NCBI GenBank assembly: GCA_018398805.1
Contig: JAGFBZ010000909.1
Span: 372,001-436,000 of the forward strand
DNA from: Hirundichthys speculiger
Lineage: Eukaryota; Chordata; Actinopteri; Beloniformes; Exocoetidae
Length of the DNA: 64,000 nucleotides
Direction: 5' to 3'
The notes beneath the pieces were generated by a model. The model was not told where the DNA came from, did no database searches, and was given only the letters and a program-made list of their open reading frames with translations. Both the position numbers and the translations under genes were made by a program. Of this stretch, positions 43,250-58,800 are shown in pieces. Each line of letters starts with the position of its first letter. Within the stretch, counting starts at the first letter, position 1.

Positions 43250-46200
43250 CTGGAACAGAAAACTCAAGCTCAGATACACGGTGTAATTCATACCTCTGAG
43301 GTTAAGGGTGTACAGGTAAGTCGCAGCAGAAGACAGACTGAGATTCTGCTGCTTGTGTGCGTTTCAGGGTTTTCTTTTTCTTTTTCTTTTGTTAAATCTG
43401 AAAGAGAAACCTAATTAGAAGTCTTCAGGCAGGTTGTAGACTTGTATTTGGGGAGGGGAGGAGAAATCCTTCAGGTCTTTTCCCTGTCGTCTCCTGACTG
43501 AACTGCAGGGTGTTGTATGACTACAACACCGAAGCCACTCAGGTTGGAAAACTGCTCTCTTCTTGGATTACTTCCACACCTCACAACCTCTTAAGACTCA
43601 CACAATCACATATTTAACCTTCAAACTGGAAATTAGTTTATGAAGAATTTTGAAACTGATAACTTGGAAAGAAATTATCTGCAATGACAGTTTTCATACC
43701 TTGAAAATATGCACTCACACCCACTTCACAACGTTAAAAACTGGTCCTCCCAGGTGTCTTTTTCATGTTTTCCAATGATTGTAGTCGTACTATTGTCAAA
43801 CAGAGAGTGATCTACTGCAGTGATCTACACTGTCAGTGTATTATGAGTAGCATATATGAAAGATTCACAACATTATGTTGTTTTTGTCAAGCTTTTCTAA
43901 ACTATATGTTCAGTCAACATTTTTCAGAACAGAAACTGAAATGTTTTGCATAATGATTGCAGTAGAAAAGATCAGAGCTGCCCACATCATCCACACTGAG
44001 GCTTTGAGTCAAGTACAGGCTGTACATCCTGCTCTTGGCTCTGCCTGTTTCGAGCAGGTTTACAGACTGTACATGTCACCCAACACTTTTCTGAAGTTTA
44101 AGAACAGGTGCATTTAAGGGTTTCATGAATGACCCATAAGGATGAAAGCTTCCCAATGAGGAGCTTGAAATGATGGCATTCAAAATGTAATTTCTTCTTC
44201 TTAGTCCCTGGATACTGCAGACCTTTTGCTGAGTAGATATTTCAAAGATTTCCCCAGCATTGGGCAACTTGATTTGTTCTGCAGTGATGGAGATGACAGG
44301 GACATCTCTAATGTCACCATGACCTCAGTGATTACAACCATGTACAAAGATGCAGATGACTACCAGCGCATGTTTTGTGTTCTTTAGTTTGTTTCATCTT
44401 TTTCTATTTTTAAAGACATGTCCACTGACCTGGCTCCATCATGTAGGTGACCACATTCTCTGGTCTGTTCATGAGGTCCACGTAGGCCTTCAGGGCCCGG
44501 TAGAAGGGCTGGACCTGATGTAAGGGGAGGTCCAGCGCTGAATCTCTGGTGGCGTTGTTGAAGTTTATCCTCACAACTCGGTCCTGTGCGTCAGTACTGG
44601 TCAGAAGAGAACAACGGAGGGACAAAGTTCAACGTCAGCCTGCCATTCTGACTTCTCGCCAAGTCATTTGGATAACGACTGTTTCTAGAACCATTTTGGT
44701 AATACAGTAATTTATGTACAAAACCCAACAACTGTCAAATTCACTAGCAATTGATTTGGTCACTACACTTTGATACTAGAAAAGCACTCTGAGAGCGCAG
44801 AACTCCGCCAAGTGCAACAATTCCCCCCTGATTCAAATTTAAAGAGTTTTGGGCAACAATTAACTGAGATATTGAGAAACAAAATTTTCAGCCCCATTGA
44901 CTGCAATGTTATCAAAAATGTGAAAGTGATCCCGAATCCAGGATTTCTTCCAGATCACAGCCAAAATAAAATTACTTTTCACATTTCTGACAACTCCTGA
45001 AAATTACATCAAAATCCATCTTGTACACAGACAGACAGATAAACGCCGGCAAAAACATGACCTCCTTGACGGAGGTAAAAATGTAAGAAATATCTCCACT
45101 AGATTTTGTAGGGATACAAAGTCAAGGTAGACATACTCATTCTGAACACCAGATGGCAATGTCTCATTTCAAATCACAAACTCTTCTTGGAACATCACTG
45201 CAACTGGGTTTTTACACCATTTTAGTATTTCCTGCATCCCAGCACAGAAAATGTTCTGAATGTGGCTCAACGGCGACCTGCCCTTCAACACGTACTCGAT
45301 GATGCAGTTCTTTGACTGCAGCATGAAGTCGCAGTAATCTGTCCCAGTGTCCGTGAAGTCCACCTGCAGCGAGCTGAGAGTCCTGAAGGCCTCTGGGTCT
45401 TCTCGCTGCAGCTTCTCAGCCATGTGGAAGCCATCCACCACCTCGCTCTCCCCTCCTTCCTCAGCCTGTTTGATGCAGTGCAGAAACTGCACCTTCAACA
45501 TCCAAACAAACACATGCTCAGTTTACAACTCAAAAGTGTTAAAGAGCAAGAGCCAGCCAAGATTCATAAGTGATGCCATTCCTGTTTAGAGCATTTTAGT
45601 CCTCTACACAGGAAAGTTGGATTTGACTTACTCCAGGTGTAAAGTGCAATGCAGGGTAGTCTGTATGCAAGCTGAGCTTCCCTGAAGTGTAGGCAACATT
45701 GTTTGCCATGGGTTTGTCCTGGACCTGCCATGTATGCCTGAGAACAATGATAACATTCATTAATTAAACCCACTTTAATTATTCAGCTTCGATTTTAGAA
45801 GATCAGCAACGACAATTAGGCCGTAAAGAGAAAAGGATGAGATGAGATGAACTTCGGAGGGATCCCTGAGGGGGAAGCGGCGCAGCTTAACAGGAATGCT
45901 AAGACCACAGACTCTTAAGCAGATGACTCTTCATTGAGATGCAGCAGCAGTCGAGCACTAATGAGGTAAAGTTATCTCCCATGCTCTGTGTGCATGCCAG
46001 AATTTGGATGAAGCCCGAGTCACTGATCGGCTGACAGTCTTTATGCTCCACACCTCTGTTCCGACACCTATGGTTTAAAAAAGCTGGAATGCAATTAAGT
46101 TGTTTTCCTCCATCTCTACCTTCAAATAATCAACACTGCAATAAAAGCAAAAGAGATGAGTTCTGGTGTGATCAAAGGGCTAATATTCCCTATTAAAGCC

Positions 46201-46766
46201 AATATAAATCACAGCCACGGAGGAATCAATGGTGGACATTTTATCCAAATACCAGTCTAGAGCAATCTCAATACTTCTGTCATCAAAATGTCTGATGAGT
46301 TTTTGGATTCTCTGCACTAAATCCCTTTATTTATTTATCTTTTTTAAACAACACAAGTAGGCTCAGCTCCAGCTAAAACATCTTCATGGGGGTGGTTCAG
46401 CTGCTTATCATGTTGTGGGAAGTCAGACTCATCAAGAAGCAGCTTGGCTGATAATGACGTGAGCAAAATAGAGATACATCACAAAGTCTTACCCGTAAAA
46501 TGTCAGCCTTAAATAACCGATCCTTTCAGCGAGCCTGGCCACTTGGCCTTGTTCTACAGGAGCTCCTTTCAGGTGAACGATGCCAACACGACGCAGGGCC
46601 AAGAGCCAGGTGAGCGCTGCCTTATCATCATGGAGCACTTCGTGATAATCGGCTGTGGGAATGCGCAGGTTGGAGTCCCAATAATAACGATCTAAAATGA
46701 GAACCGGGACACAGACAGACAGAGGAGCTCGTCATAAAGAGTCTGCGCTGTCCTAAAAAAAAAAAA

Positions 46767-46815
<49 letters not shown>

Positions 46816-49800
46816 GAGCTGGTAGCTTTTCATGCGAAGTGGAATCCATTTTCTTCCCCCTGTTGGGAAACCTGTGCTAGCATCTTTTTAAAGGAGGGCC
46901 TGTTTCTAGTGCACTTCTGTGACGTTTTTGTTCAAATGAATAACACAGATGGACACAGATGGAGTTTGTGAGCTTTGTTGTCACTGAAGACAGCTTGGTG
47001 TGCTCAGTTAAAAAAAAATGGACCAGAATAAACCAGATATGCAGCAGTGATGAGTTACCTTTAGGATTTTTGTTTAGTCTGGTGTGCTCTAGGTAAAGAT
47101 AAGTGGGTCTACAAACACAAAAGCTTTGTATCAAATAAAACATAATGGACACTGAAATTGTCTACTCTTAACAAGCATATTTAGTAGGAGCGACTACACA
47201 TGATAGATTTCTTGTAATCCCAACAAATAAAACAATGATTATCCTTGTTCCCCCTGCTGATTGGAACCTATGGCATTTATAAATGATGCAGCCCGCCACA
47301 GCTCGCAGTAGTCTGCACACATGAAGATGAATGTCTAGCTGTCTCCATCAGACAGACAGAAGTGGAAAAAATCCTTCCATAGCTCTCCACCCAGCTGGCT
47401 CCACTCCTTTTTCCATGCAGCCCCTCTCTCTAGTGACTTCCAAAAAAACAGCTGCTAAGTACATTTGCAGGAAGAGCAGGGTTTAACAGCAGAGGATGTG
47501 TACCTGGCTGATGTTTACATATCTTTTATTATCCCAATATTCCAACTTAAGGCAACCTTCAAAAAGGCCACATCATAATCAGATTACAAAGTTAAAGCTT
47601 GGAATTGATGGACACAGGGTGAGTCTGCTCAACTCCATGCATCATTTATCCTTACCTAAAGGCTCTGAAACCATTAAAGAGAAATGTGAGTGTTCACGCT
47701 GAGGACTGTGAAGATTCAGAGACATAACAAAGAGACTTCAGCTGGTGATATGGAATTTCAATGTCTTGTCTTTTAAAGGCAGTGAGGCATAAAGCGCACA
47801 CAGATGCTACATCAGTCAGAAACACGGTTATCATCATGACTCACAGACCTCCCTCCAGGCTGTTGTCACAAATGATCAGTTTCTGGCTGCACAACTCAAA
47901 TGGTCAAGAACCTGCAGCTTGTTAGAACTTGTCATTAGGGGGTAGAGAAACAAAGAGCATGAGAATCTGGAGCAAAAGGCCAAGTCTGAATGTTACAATT
48001 ACTTGTGAGACCGGACCTGAATGACTTGTACAGGCACCACGTCGTTTCAACTTTTCAGTTCAGGGAGACAGTTGTAACAAAGAGGTTACGACTGATTGCA
48101 GTCTGCATATGCATCAGCTGTGCAGTCCTCGCTGTTCAGGAGGAATTTTATCCTGGAAACTTATCAAGCCTGCTGCTATCAGGAGGGTTCACAGTGTCCC
48201 TGCTGGGTTCAACAAAATATGAGAAGTTCGCTTAAATATCTGCTGTCTAATCATGTAATCTGCACATCGCATCAGCTTGCCTTTGACTCAAGAATAATAA
48301 CAAATCTTAGAAGTGAAGGATGAAAGGAAATTCTTTTAGTGTCAGGTCAGACTGGCTGCAGATTAAGGCTCTATAGGGGTGTTTTCAACTCAGGTACTGC
48401 TGATACAAATCCAGTCAAGTTTTCAACAGATATATCCACCTTTCTGTTCGAGATTAATCATTAGTGTATTCTTACTGAGACACTTTATTTAAAACTTCAC
48501 TCCATTTAAATTCAGAAGAAAACATATGAGAAAGTTTTAGCTACTTTTCAGAATTATATTTTTCCTCTTTAAATTTCTCTGATCAGAAACTGGATCTATT
48601 TGTCTCATGTGCAGTTGTTCAGAGTGGCTAGAAACACATCCTCCATTACAGTCAAAGCCACTGGCAGGGTTAATGCACCGAAACTAAATGGGTCTGCACT
48701 TTGTCAGAGCTCCACTTCTCCATCACGTTTCATGAGATTCAGCCAGGCCATTCATATGTAATTTACTGTTGGCATGGAAGTCGACCTGCAAATAGGTTTT
48801 ATTAATTTTTTTTATTTACTTACATTACAACGGAATTCTTTAACAGCTCGTTAAAATGAACTTGTAATCAAACTTTAATACTAGTTCTGTCAGGACCACT
48901 TAGATCAAATAGACTATTCTTTTCAGTTGCTGTAATTTGAATTTGAGGGTACCACTCTGCTACAGGAACTTTTAGCCCTTCTATATACATACATGGAAAG
49001 CCTGAGGCGGTGAGAGCAGCAGCAGAGGCCCTCGGGGTAGAGAACAGAGCAGGCATGACTAACAGCAGACATGACATTGAAGTCATACACAGTCTGAAAA
49101 TAAAGAGATGTGGGGGCGTTGTAAAGCAGCCTGAATGAAGGCTGCAATAATAGCAAGGCCTGAGAAGCTTAAATAACATGCACAGTATGAGATTTGTCAG
49201 CTGGATGAAACAGAGTATCCGTGGGATAATGGGGGGCTCAGTCTTAGTTCATCAGAGCCACATTAGTCAGAGATATTATGATTTTAATTTCTAGTTATTC
49301 CTGACTTCCCATTTGTATATCCATGAATATATATATCTATACCCACTGCCCACTTTATTTGGTATTCCTTATGCAACTGCTGGTTGCCGCAAATATTTAA
49401 TCAGTTATTTGCACAGCAGCTTCTCAATTCAATTCAAAAAATACTTTATTAATCCCCCAAGGGGGAAAAAGTGCATGTATACATGATCAAGATGACCAAG
49501 GGGTCAAAGTGAGCATTGGAATTTAAATGTCATTAAGTGACTATAAACCTGGCGTGGTTACTGGTGTTAGGTAGGCTGGTCTGAGTATTTCAGAAACTGC
49601 TGATTTTCATGGATGACCATTCCTAGAGTTTACAAAGAATGTTCTTTAAAATAAATAAATAATTCAGTGAGCAGCAACACTCTAGATAAAAAAAAGCTCT
49701 GTTGATGCCAGATACCAAAAGGTCAAAGACCAGATGGTAGAAGTGCAACAGTAATTTAGAGAGATACTTGTAAAGACCAATGTTTGCAGAAAACTATCTC

Positions 49801-52800
49801 TGAATAAGCAATATCAAAACCTGAATATGATGATACACTGCAGTTGCAGAAGACACTACTGAGTGCAACTCCTGTCAGTACCAGAAACTGAGCCTGCAAT
49901 TCCAATGGAATCAGCAAAAAGGGACAGAAGAATATAGAAAAGATGTTACTTGTCTGATGCTTTTTTTTTTTTTTTAATTTCCTGCTGAAACATTCAGATG
50001 ATTCGTTTTTTTGTGTTGTTGTTTTTACCCAAATGTCTGACCTGCTGAAGCTGATTTCGGTGGATACCAAAATCTTAAAATTATAATCAAATGCCTAGAT
50101 TACTCTAGATTACTCCAATGATGAAAAGACAGCAGTGGCTGCAGGTTACATGCTTGACTAGCTTTATCTTTAGCCTCTTAGCCTTTGTTAGCTTGTTAGC
50201 CTTTGTTAGCTTAACATTGAAAATGTTCAGCAAGGTGAGGCTCTTTTAAAAGATGGATTAAGTTTGTAGTCCTAAATGTTTTGGTTACTTTTTCCTCAAA
50301 GGGTCTGCCTTTAAACGTCCTCAGCATGCTAAAATGTGAAGCATGTTGCAGTTATAGCAAGGTATATCTAAGAAGTGACTACAATATATATTCAGAAAAC
50401 ATTCAACCTTGGGACTGAAACAGATATTTGCAATTAGTGCTACTTGCTCTCTGTAACGTTCAAGATGAGACTTCCAGAGAAAAGGAAGTTGCTCACCTCA
50501 TTGTTTTTTTAGGGCCATGTACGCTGCTAAATCATAAATCCATGATGTCAGCTGGTCTCCCATCACTGTGGATGGGGATTAACACGGAAACCTGCTTGGA
50601 GATGGGGACATCCGATCACAAGTGGTCACAAAGCGTGGAGAACCACTACTGTGGTTCACTCGTGGTACTGTAATACCAGAGTGTAAACTGATGCATGTTT
50701 ATACAAGGGTTAAACAACCACCATATGACTGGTCTGAACCCAGCATGCTCTCATTTTAGCTTCAGTATTCTGCAGCTGTAAACTCAGTCCAAGAAAAGCC
50801 CAAAATATCTGTCTTTTACCAGTACAAGCATACAAAAGCATGTGGAAATGTGTGTCTGAGTTGTGATACTAAAAGCCCCTCACTCAAGGCTAATTTCATA
50901 TTTAGTTTTTATTTTTTTTGGATAGAGATAATAAATTAGATTCAAACAGCTAAGTCATTTTACTGAAACAAATCTGAACATAGTTGTGATGTTTAAAGTA
51001 ATGTTTAAATATGCTATTCTTATATGATTTTAGTTGTTTGAATTTATCTAAAGAAGAACTGAAACATTTAGGGAAAATGTATGTTATGTACATGCAGTAA
51101 AGAAGTTACTACTATAACAAAGATAACCTAAAAGTTAATTTCCATCTGTCGACTCTTTGCTTCTATTTTAAGGCCTCCACCAAGTATTAATCCATCATCC
51201 ACTGGTGAAATGTGCTTCCATAATTGACATATCTTGCATAACTTAAAATACTTAATAGCTTCAGTTTAGAAACATCAGGGTTAACCACATAATATCCAGG
51301 CATATAAATGGCTACCTGAATTTGTAGACATGACGGTTTGTTTTTTTTCTAGCTTTTTTTTTTTAGATAATCCAAAATAGGGAAGACAACTTCTGTAGAG
51401 CACTTCAGTTTACCCCCCCCCACCACCACCACACACACACACACAGTGACATGCTGAAAGAAGGCTGATTAGGTTAAACAATTTTACATCATTAAAAAGA
51501 AAAAAAATCCACACTTTGATGTGTTTTTTTCCTCCTGGAAAAGCACATAATGAAAAATGTAGCAAGCTTTTCTCCAACCCATCCTCTCTGCTTCAAACAT
51601 CTAATTTTATAAAATGTGTAGGACAATATAACATCCTGTTTGGGAACTTGTTTATATCAATTCTGACTTATGTAAAACAATTTTCTGTAAAAGGACAAGC
51701 CTGCACCTGAATTCAATACTGCTGTGTGTGTGCTGTGTGCATTGAATTCTTCAAAGTTTTTTTTCTTTTTTTTTGCAAAGAAGGAAATTCCTGAAGGATT
51801 TCATCTGTTCAACATCTTAATCCTATCAATCCCAGAATTTTGAAAAAAAAAACAAAAACTCTCAGTTATATTCTTCTTTATATAAACACTGTGTACTTTT
51901 GCATTTTTTAGTGTATATATACCCTTTATGTGTGTACGTCACTGGAGATGTCAAAAAAATAAATCCACTCTCCACTAATCCAGCTATAACACCTATTTGT
52001 AAAATTTACCAGGATGACTAAGCTGCTGATTTCTGCATTCCCAGTTTGAAAAGAAAGTGTGACCTGTTTTCTCACTGGATGTTTGCACAAGCCTCAACAC
52101 ACTGATCCAAACTTCACACTCTTTGCATCTGCAAGTTTAGTGTCCCAAAACTCAACCAAGCCTTGTGGTAGTTTGTCAAACTGTGTCCTTTTTGGCAACC
52201 TATGCTTAATGTTTTCATGGTAATTTTAGGTGCCAAGAAGGATGTCTGCCAAAGAAATGAGAAATCGGATCATTAAATTTCCACAAAGTCTGATGTGAAA
52301 GTGTTGAAACTTGAAAAGAGATGACAAAGAAGTGGGATTTCACCCAAATATAGCTCATCTGTGAAGGGATTATAGGAATACAGTGAAAAAAGATTAAAAT
52401 GGTATGTGGGTGAAAATAAGTACAATTTGTTAAAAATGGCCAATTCCAATTTTCTGGAAAAAGTGCCTAACTATCACTTCCGACATGTCTGAGCTGCCTA
52501 AAATCATCAGAATCCCATTACAGTACACTACACAGTAAAGGACTGTGAAAACACACTGGCTGGGGTTTTGAATATGGATTCTTCAAATTCCTTCAGGTTG
52601 ATAACAGAGCACATAGATGTATATGAGGGCATTTCTTTAAAGATGGTTCTTCTGGATTGTAAATGGTGTGTGAAATGACTGACATGTTTTGATCACATAA
52701 AATTTCCACTGAAAGACCTTCACAGCTCGTTTTCATAGGACTCTTTCTATCAGCTGACTAATGGTGATACTGAAGATTAAACCTGGTCCAGATGGCAAAA

Positions 52801-55800
52801 AGGGAAACACCAGCCAGGGAACTGACAAATCTGCTGTTCAAATGAGTCTGTTTTTGAAGGTAAGGGACAGATGAGTCAGTAAGTTTCCAATAAATGTCCA
52901 ATTCAAATGAAAAACTAGCTAATGGAAAATGCAGGTAGTAACATAAGTAAAAAAACAAGTCAGTGGTTTTTAGCAAATCAAAACCACAGCGGAAGTATAA
53001 AAAAATTAATAAGATTATTCAAACTTTATCTAGCCTCAAACCTGAAAAGAGCCTCTTCAGACAGTAGCAACTTTGATGTGCTAGTAACAAATTCAGCTGT
53101 AATTACATAGTTTTCCCAGGCTGGAGCAGGTCAGCACATGACTCAGATTGTACAGAGACGCACTGCATGTACAGTCTACAGTAATGGAAAACTTCAGGCG
53201 TTCCCTGGGTGGAAACTGAATATACATTTACATTTGTATGGCAGCTCAATGACCTAAAATAATTCACAATAATTCACAAAGAGGAGTGGATGGAGTCAAG
53301 TATCTCACTCCACCCTATAAAAGCTGTTGCCAAGACGAGAAAAAAAAAAGCTGAAAATTTGTAGCTGAAAAGTGAACAATGGTTCTGAATCTGTTATTTT
53401 GGCCAAATGCATGTCACAGACATGTCATCAAGGCCTCGACTTCAAGGCAAAAAAAGGGGTCAAGTTTCTGATTAAAATTTTTTCATGACTTTCCATCCAC
53501 ACCTCAGATCAAAATGCGTACCTATCAACAATTAACAGGAACTACAAATTACCTAGTCCCCTGTAGGGTAATATTTTCAACTTTTCAACATTTTCAAAAG
53601 CACTGTCAAATTTTTGACCAAAGAAATGCGTCGTTTATCTGGCTCCAGCTAGTATCATGGGACATTTTTGGCAGGCAGAAGGAGAATATAATAAAGAACA
53701 GCTGTTATAGTGAAATAAATCTCATCACACCTCAGGTGAGATGAGATTTTCCAGAAATATAATTTCACAAAATGTCATGAGCATGTGCTCCTTTCAGTGT
53801 CCAAGTTTTTTCCGTTTATTTTCTTTTTCAAACATTGACAGCACTACTGATAAGTGTTTAAAGTACCAAACACAAAGATTGAGAGCTTAAATAAAATAAA
53901 AAATTAAGCATTTTATTTTACTGTATACATTTTGTAATTTTTGGTAAACTAGGTCATATCAATTCCTGTCTACAATTACAAGTCACAAGTGGATAGAAGG
54001 AATGAGAAACAAACACCATTTATAAATGATCAATGTAAACAGATTGAAGTTTGTTTCTGTACAATTAAACTTAAGTCAACCATTGCTTTTTTTCCCCTTT
54101 ATTCCTTATGTGAAACCACACTCAGTGATACTTCTGCAAGAATCCCATGACATAATTACTCTGATCATAACAAATGACTTGAGTTGTTACTAAAAGCAAC
54201 GTGCCACAGTGTCTTGTTGAGGGTGAATGTTGATGCAACATCTTGGAAAAAAGACTGACTAAATTTACAAAATATACATTTTTGGGTATATTGTTACATT
54301 CTGAAAAATCAGGTTAACCTCTTTTATATCAATCTACCAGTGACATGAAATTATTCATGCCTTCTGCCTGACTAAGCAAACATGACAAGCACAAAATAGG
54401 ACAATTGTGAGAATGACATGGTTCAAAAGCATTTGGCAGGCATTGAGTAAATCACTAACAGATTACTTGGTGGAGAAATGCATTCAGAATGACAAGCTTT
54501 TGTTGTTCTCAGGAACAATTCAATATCCTGACTCTCCTTACAGAGACACGAGAGGTTATACATTCAACATCTATGAATGAGATGTACTGTTTATATAGTC
54601 TATAATGGAGATAAAGGAATTTGATTGAACAAAAAAATGTTTTGAGAGTTGCCTTGTCACATAACTTTTGACTAATATTTATCTGAGGAGTGCCACTAAT
54701 GGCCAGCCCAACAGAAATGCTCTGAAATTACCGTCAATTCATACACTTCTGACATCTGTACCCTTTGCCTTTTCATAGAACAGAAATAAAATATATCAAT
54801 CCATACTGACTTTGATTCACTTGGTGTTAGGAGGAATTACATCAACAAGCTTAGTGACCCCTAATTCCCAGACTTTTCCTCTGAGAGGAACATTAGCTTG
54901 TCAGACAAATTGCATGGCGGCCTGTTTAAAAGGTTCCCAGCATCTCAATCAAAACCACAAATGTCAACTTTATTGTGGTACTTAGGGAAAAGTCCATCTG
55001 CCCAAGTGTTTGGATAAAAGGTTGCTGGGAGTAAGCCCATAATCAGTCTTTAGTATTGTGTTGAGCATGAAATTCACATAGACTGATGGATGGATGGATA
55101 GACTCTGATGTTGATGGTGAGGAGTATAAACTTCAGTAGGGGCCAAAATTATGTTAATTGAAGCAATTTAGAGTCTGCTTAGAACTGGATCAGTACTTGG
55201 ATATTAAGGACAAAATAGGCAAGTGTTAGAAGTAGAGGCCATGCACTCTCTTCCTTTGCATCTACTGACAGTAGTTTGCACGACATCGGTAGACAACTTG
55301 TACAGGACTTGAACAGTCCTCATTAAACATTTTCTGTCACAAAGTTAAAATGACCTTGGTTCGTCAGGAAATGTGGTAACATTTTTTAATCTTGTCAGGT
55401 TGAAATAGCATATTATTCTGACATAAATCGACTGCCCCTCCGTGTCAGCATTAATCGCCATTTTTCTGCATTTTGCTAGAAACTACTTTGATTCACACTG
55501 ATTCATGTTCTTTTAGTCCCCAAAGAAAGTTTACAGTCCTAACCAAATAATAATTGACCTGAGGTTCATTTAATTCCAGATTGTTAGTTTAATTTTGAAC
55601 ATCTTTAGAAATACATACAAAGGAACCAATTCTGTAAAAAAAAAAATTAAAGTATTTCAATAAAAGGTCTGCAGGTTTTCATATAGTTAAATACAAAAAG
55701 CACACTAGACTAAAGCCCTGCCAATAACTGGTTCCCTTCAATAACATTTATACTCTGAATCTTTGGCAACAATAACAGCCTTCAAATATTTTCTTTTTTT

Positions 55801-58800
55801 TTTATATCTTTTTGCACCTGTGTATTGTTAGTGTCTGTCAATCTACCCATATCTAGGCCAAGGTCGTTAAAGTTTGCAAAAGTTCTTTGTACAATGTCAC
55901 ATTTGAGCTATGTCTAAAGGTTTTCAGTGGGATTCTGTTCAGGACTTGTTGGCCAGTTTAATCAGCCTCTTTTCAACCAGCCATTCTTCTCTGCTGTTGA
56001 CGTAAATCAGGGTCATCCCCAGAAAGATTAAAAATCTCCACTTCATATCCAGTTTTCTGATCCAAAGATGTTGGCTTCCTTTGATTATAGAATATTATTC
56101 CTGAGAGGCAAAGGGTAATATTTTGAAAGTCTTTTACAAACCTGAGCACTTTTTTTTTGGTTTGTTCGTTGTTTCATTTTTGCAATAGCTTTGCCGTTCA
56201 AATTTTCTTGGGATCAATTACAAGAAAATATAAGAATCACTGCATATTTTTTTTCATTTGAATTTCCCTACTGTCCCAGCTTTTAGTCAGTCTGGGTTTT
56301 AATCATCTACACAGTTGTTTAAACTGCCGATTCCACAATAACACCTCTGTTGTGAAATCTGATTGAGTCCCAAAGCAACTCTGAAAATGATGTCTATGCT
56401 TTTCTGTGTAAGCAGTAAAAGCTGTACAGTGGGATAATAGAGAATAGGTAAAATGTCTGTGAAAAAGCTTCAGAAGCTGGACAGTGTGATTTGACTTCCT
56501 GCTACATGGATCTGCAGGCTCAGGGATCTGTTCATTCCCATGAAAGGAAATACTGACAGTGGTGAGTTTGTATTTTTGTCAGAACATGCAGCTATTTCTT
56601 CGACCCTCTAAATCATTTTTCCATATGGCAAATGGCGGTCCAAACAAGTCTCTTACATTTAAACAGCCGCTGGCCATTTCTCTCCTCCACTTGCCACCAT
56701 ATGGTATTCTTCAATTAAGATTTGATTGAGCAGATGTGTAAGGTCATTAAATCAAAGATGCTGAGAAGCTATGTGCGATCTTATATATTAAAGTACACAG
56801 AGACTTCCTTGAAGAGGTTAATAAAAGGGTTAACAAAAATTGGCACTTCCCATTTGAGAATGACTGAAAATAAGAACTGCTTCACTGGTTCTCAAAAGCT
56901 GGCTTGAACAGCTGCTGCCTTCGCCATTTGAAACACGTGAGAGAAACAAATTCTTATTCCAGACAGCTTCTTTATTTATGACTGAATTATGTGAGACTAT
57001 AAAATTATGGTTTTAACAGTTTATATTAATGTGTCCTTGAATTGTATTATTTCCATGTCTCAGGGCTGAAATACATGTTGTGGTTTGAGATGTGCAACTC
57101 CATGGTAACAGTAAAAAGCAGAAGAAAAAAAACATTACCTCAGACATTAAAACAGAAGGTGGTACAGAGTGAATAATAACCCCAAAAGTCCAATTATCAT
57201 ATTGACCTCAGTGTCCTTTTTGGACTACACTTTTACTGCTGAGAACACTTAAACGCGCAGACTTGGGCCTATAAAAATCTAGGTGCACTGCATGAAAAAC
57301 AAAACAGAAATGTGGACTTGGCTTCAGTAAGGTAGTGTGACAGAGAAAGAAAGAGAGAGAATCTGAGCTTAGTCCTTGGGAGTGAATGCTGTGGATCGTA
57401 TATCTTATGAGAATATAGACTTTTCTGGCATTTTTCAGAGCAAGGAATTTCAGCCTAATGCTCAGGAGGAAATAATTAAACCCAGAGAATGTGTGTCATC
57501 TTTTATTGTGTTGTGCATGAGCTAAGCATTATCTTCCAGGGGTGCTCCTGGCTTAGAGCTAAGTACTTAAAAAAAAAAAAAGAAAAAGGCACACAATATG
57601 ACTATCCATCTGTTAATTGCTATGAGGGGGATTTGTTTACACTTCAGCATGAATGGGGGAGTTCTACAAGGCAAACACACACACACACACACACACACAC
57701 CCTTAATCAGTCTGCAACAGACCAAGAGCCACTCAGCCCTGTGGGTCCTTCAGGACCACGTGTGTGATCACAGTCCACTCCCCGTTCGGCTGAAATGCTG
57801 CTACCTTGTTTCACAGCTGAAACTTCTCCTTGACAGTCTGGCAGACTGTAAAGTGTATTGGGGCCGTCGTAAATGTACTGAAAAATGAGTTCTCATAGTC
57901 TTTAGAAAGTCTCCTGAACAACCTTGTAATGTTACTGAGAAAAAAAAACACAAAATTCTACTGCAAAGCAGTACAGTTTAAATCAGGGGCATCTTCCTTT
58001 TTCTTTTTTTTTTTTTCTCCAGGGAAGAGATAAGTAGAAAAACATACATTGAGAGTCTTTTACACAGCTACACTCACACAAACAGTCACACACAGTCGCT
58101 GCTAAATGACATATCACTTCAAGCACAGAAACACTTTCTTGACAAATGTTTACATCAAATCAATTCCTTCTATTGGTGCAGGCCAGTCATTATCTTTTAC
58201 ATTTTAATTTAAATACATAATTCAGGTTTCCACATGACATAAAGTACTACAGACACCAAGTTTAGATTTTCTACTGTTTTGCTCATTGGTTTTACATTTT
58301 TTGCGGGGGCTTTACTGGTGCTTATTTGACAGTGGTGAAACACCAGCAGCAAGGACTCAGCCTCGGTACACGGTGTGCTGACACAAACCAGTGAGCTATG
58401 TGAGGAGCGTCTCTATGAGCTACTGTTGGAAAACTGCAACTGAACAACACTGCACTTGTAAAACTGACCAAATATGACTACTGAGAGTGGACGGTGAGAA
58501 CACTGCCAAACCACTCAAGGTGAAGAAAAAAAAGGCACAAAGCTACAGTGTTTGTGATTTTACAACAATGTGAAGGGATTGAATAATTTCAGGTAAGATG
58601 CTAACATACATTTTCCCTGAAATGTGGGCTGAACTTTATTGTGGTAAAAACAATGTAGTTAAATGTTTTGTTTTTGAAAAGGGCCTGCCAGATTTTAGTT
58701 TTTATTTTTGGACTTAGATCATCAGACATTAACTTCAAGTCAATATTCCATGACGTCCATAATGTCATCATATGGTTACAGAAGATGAAGATGAAGTGTT

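Noticed and set aside
44770..45000. A 76-codon + strand ORF in a BBOX1 intron
   Set aside because: No recognisable motif, no splice context, and it lies antisense in an intron.
45169..45513. Extended BBOX1 reading past 45296 (Y-V-L-K-G...)
   Set aside because: Donor GA|gtacgt at 45295 gives the conserved length. The extra residues are intronic.
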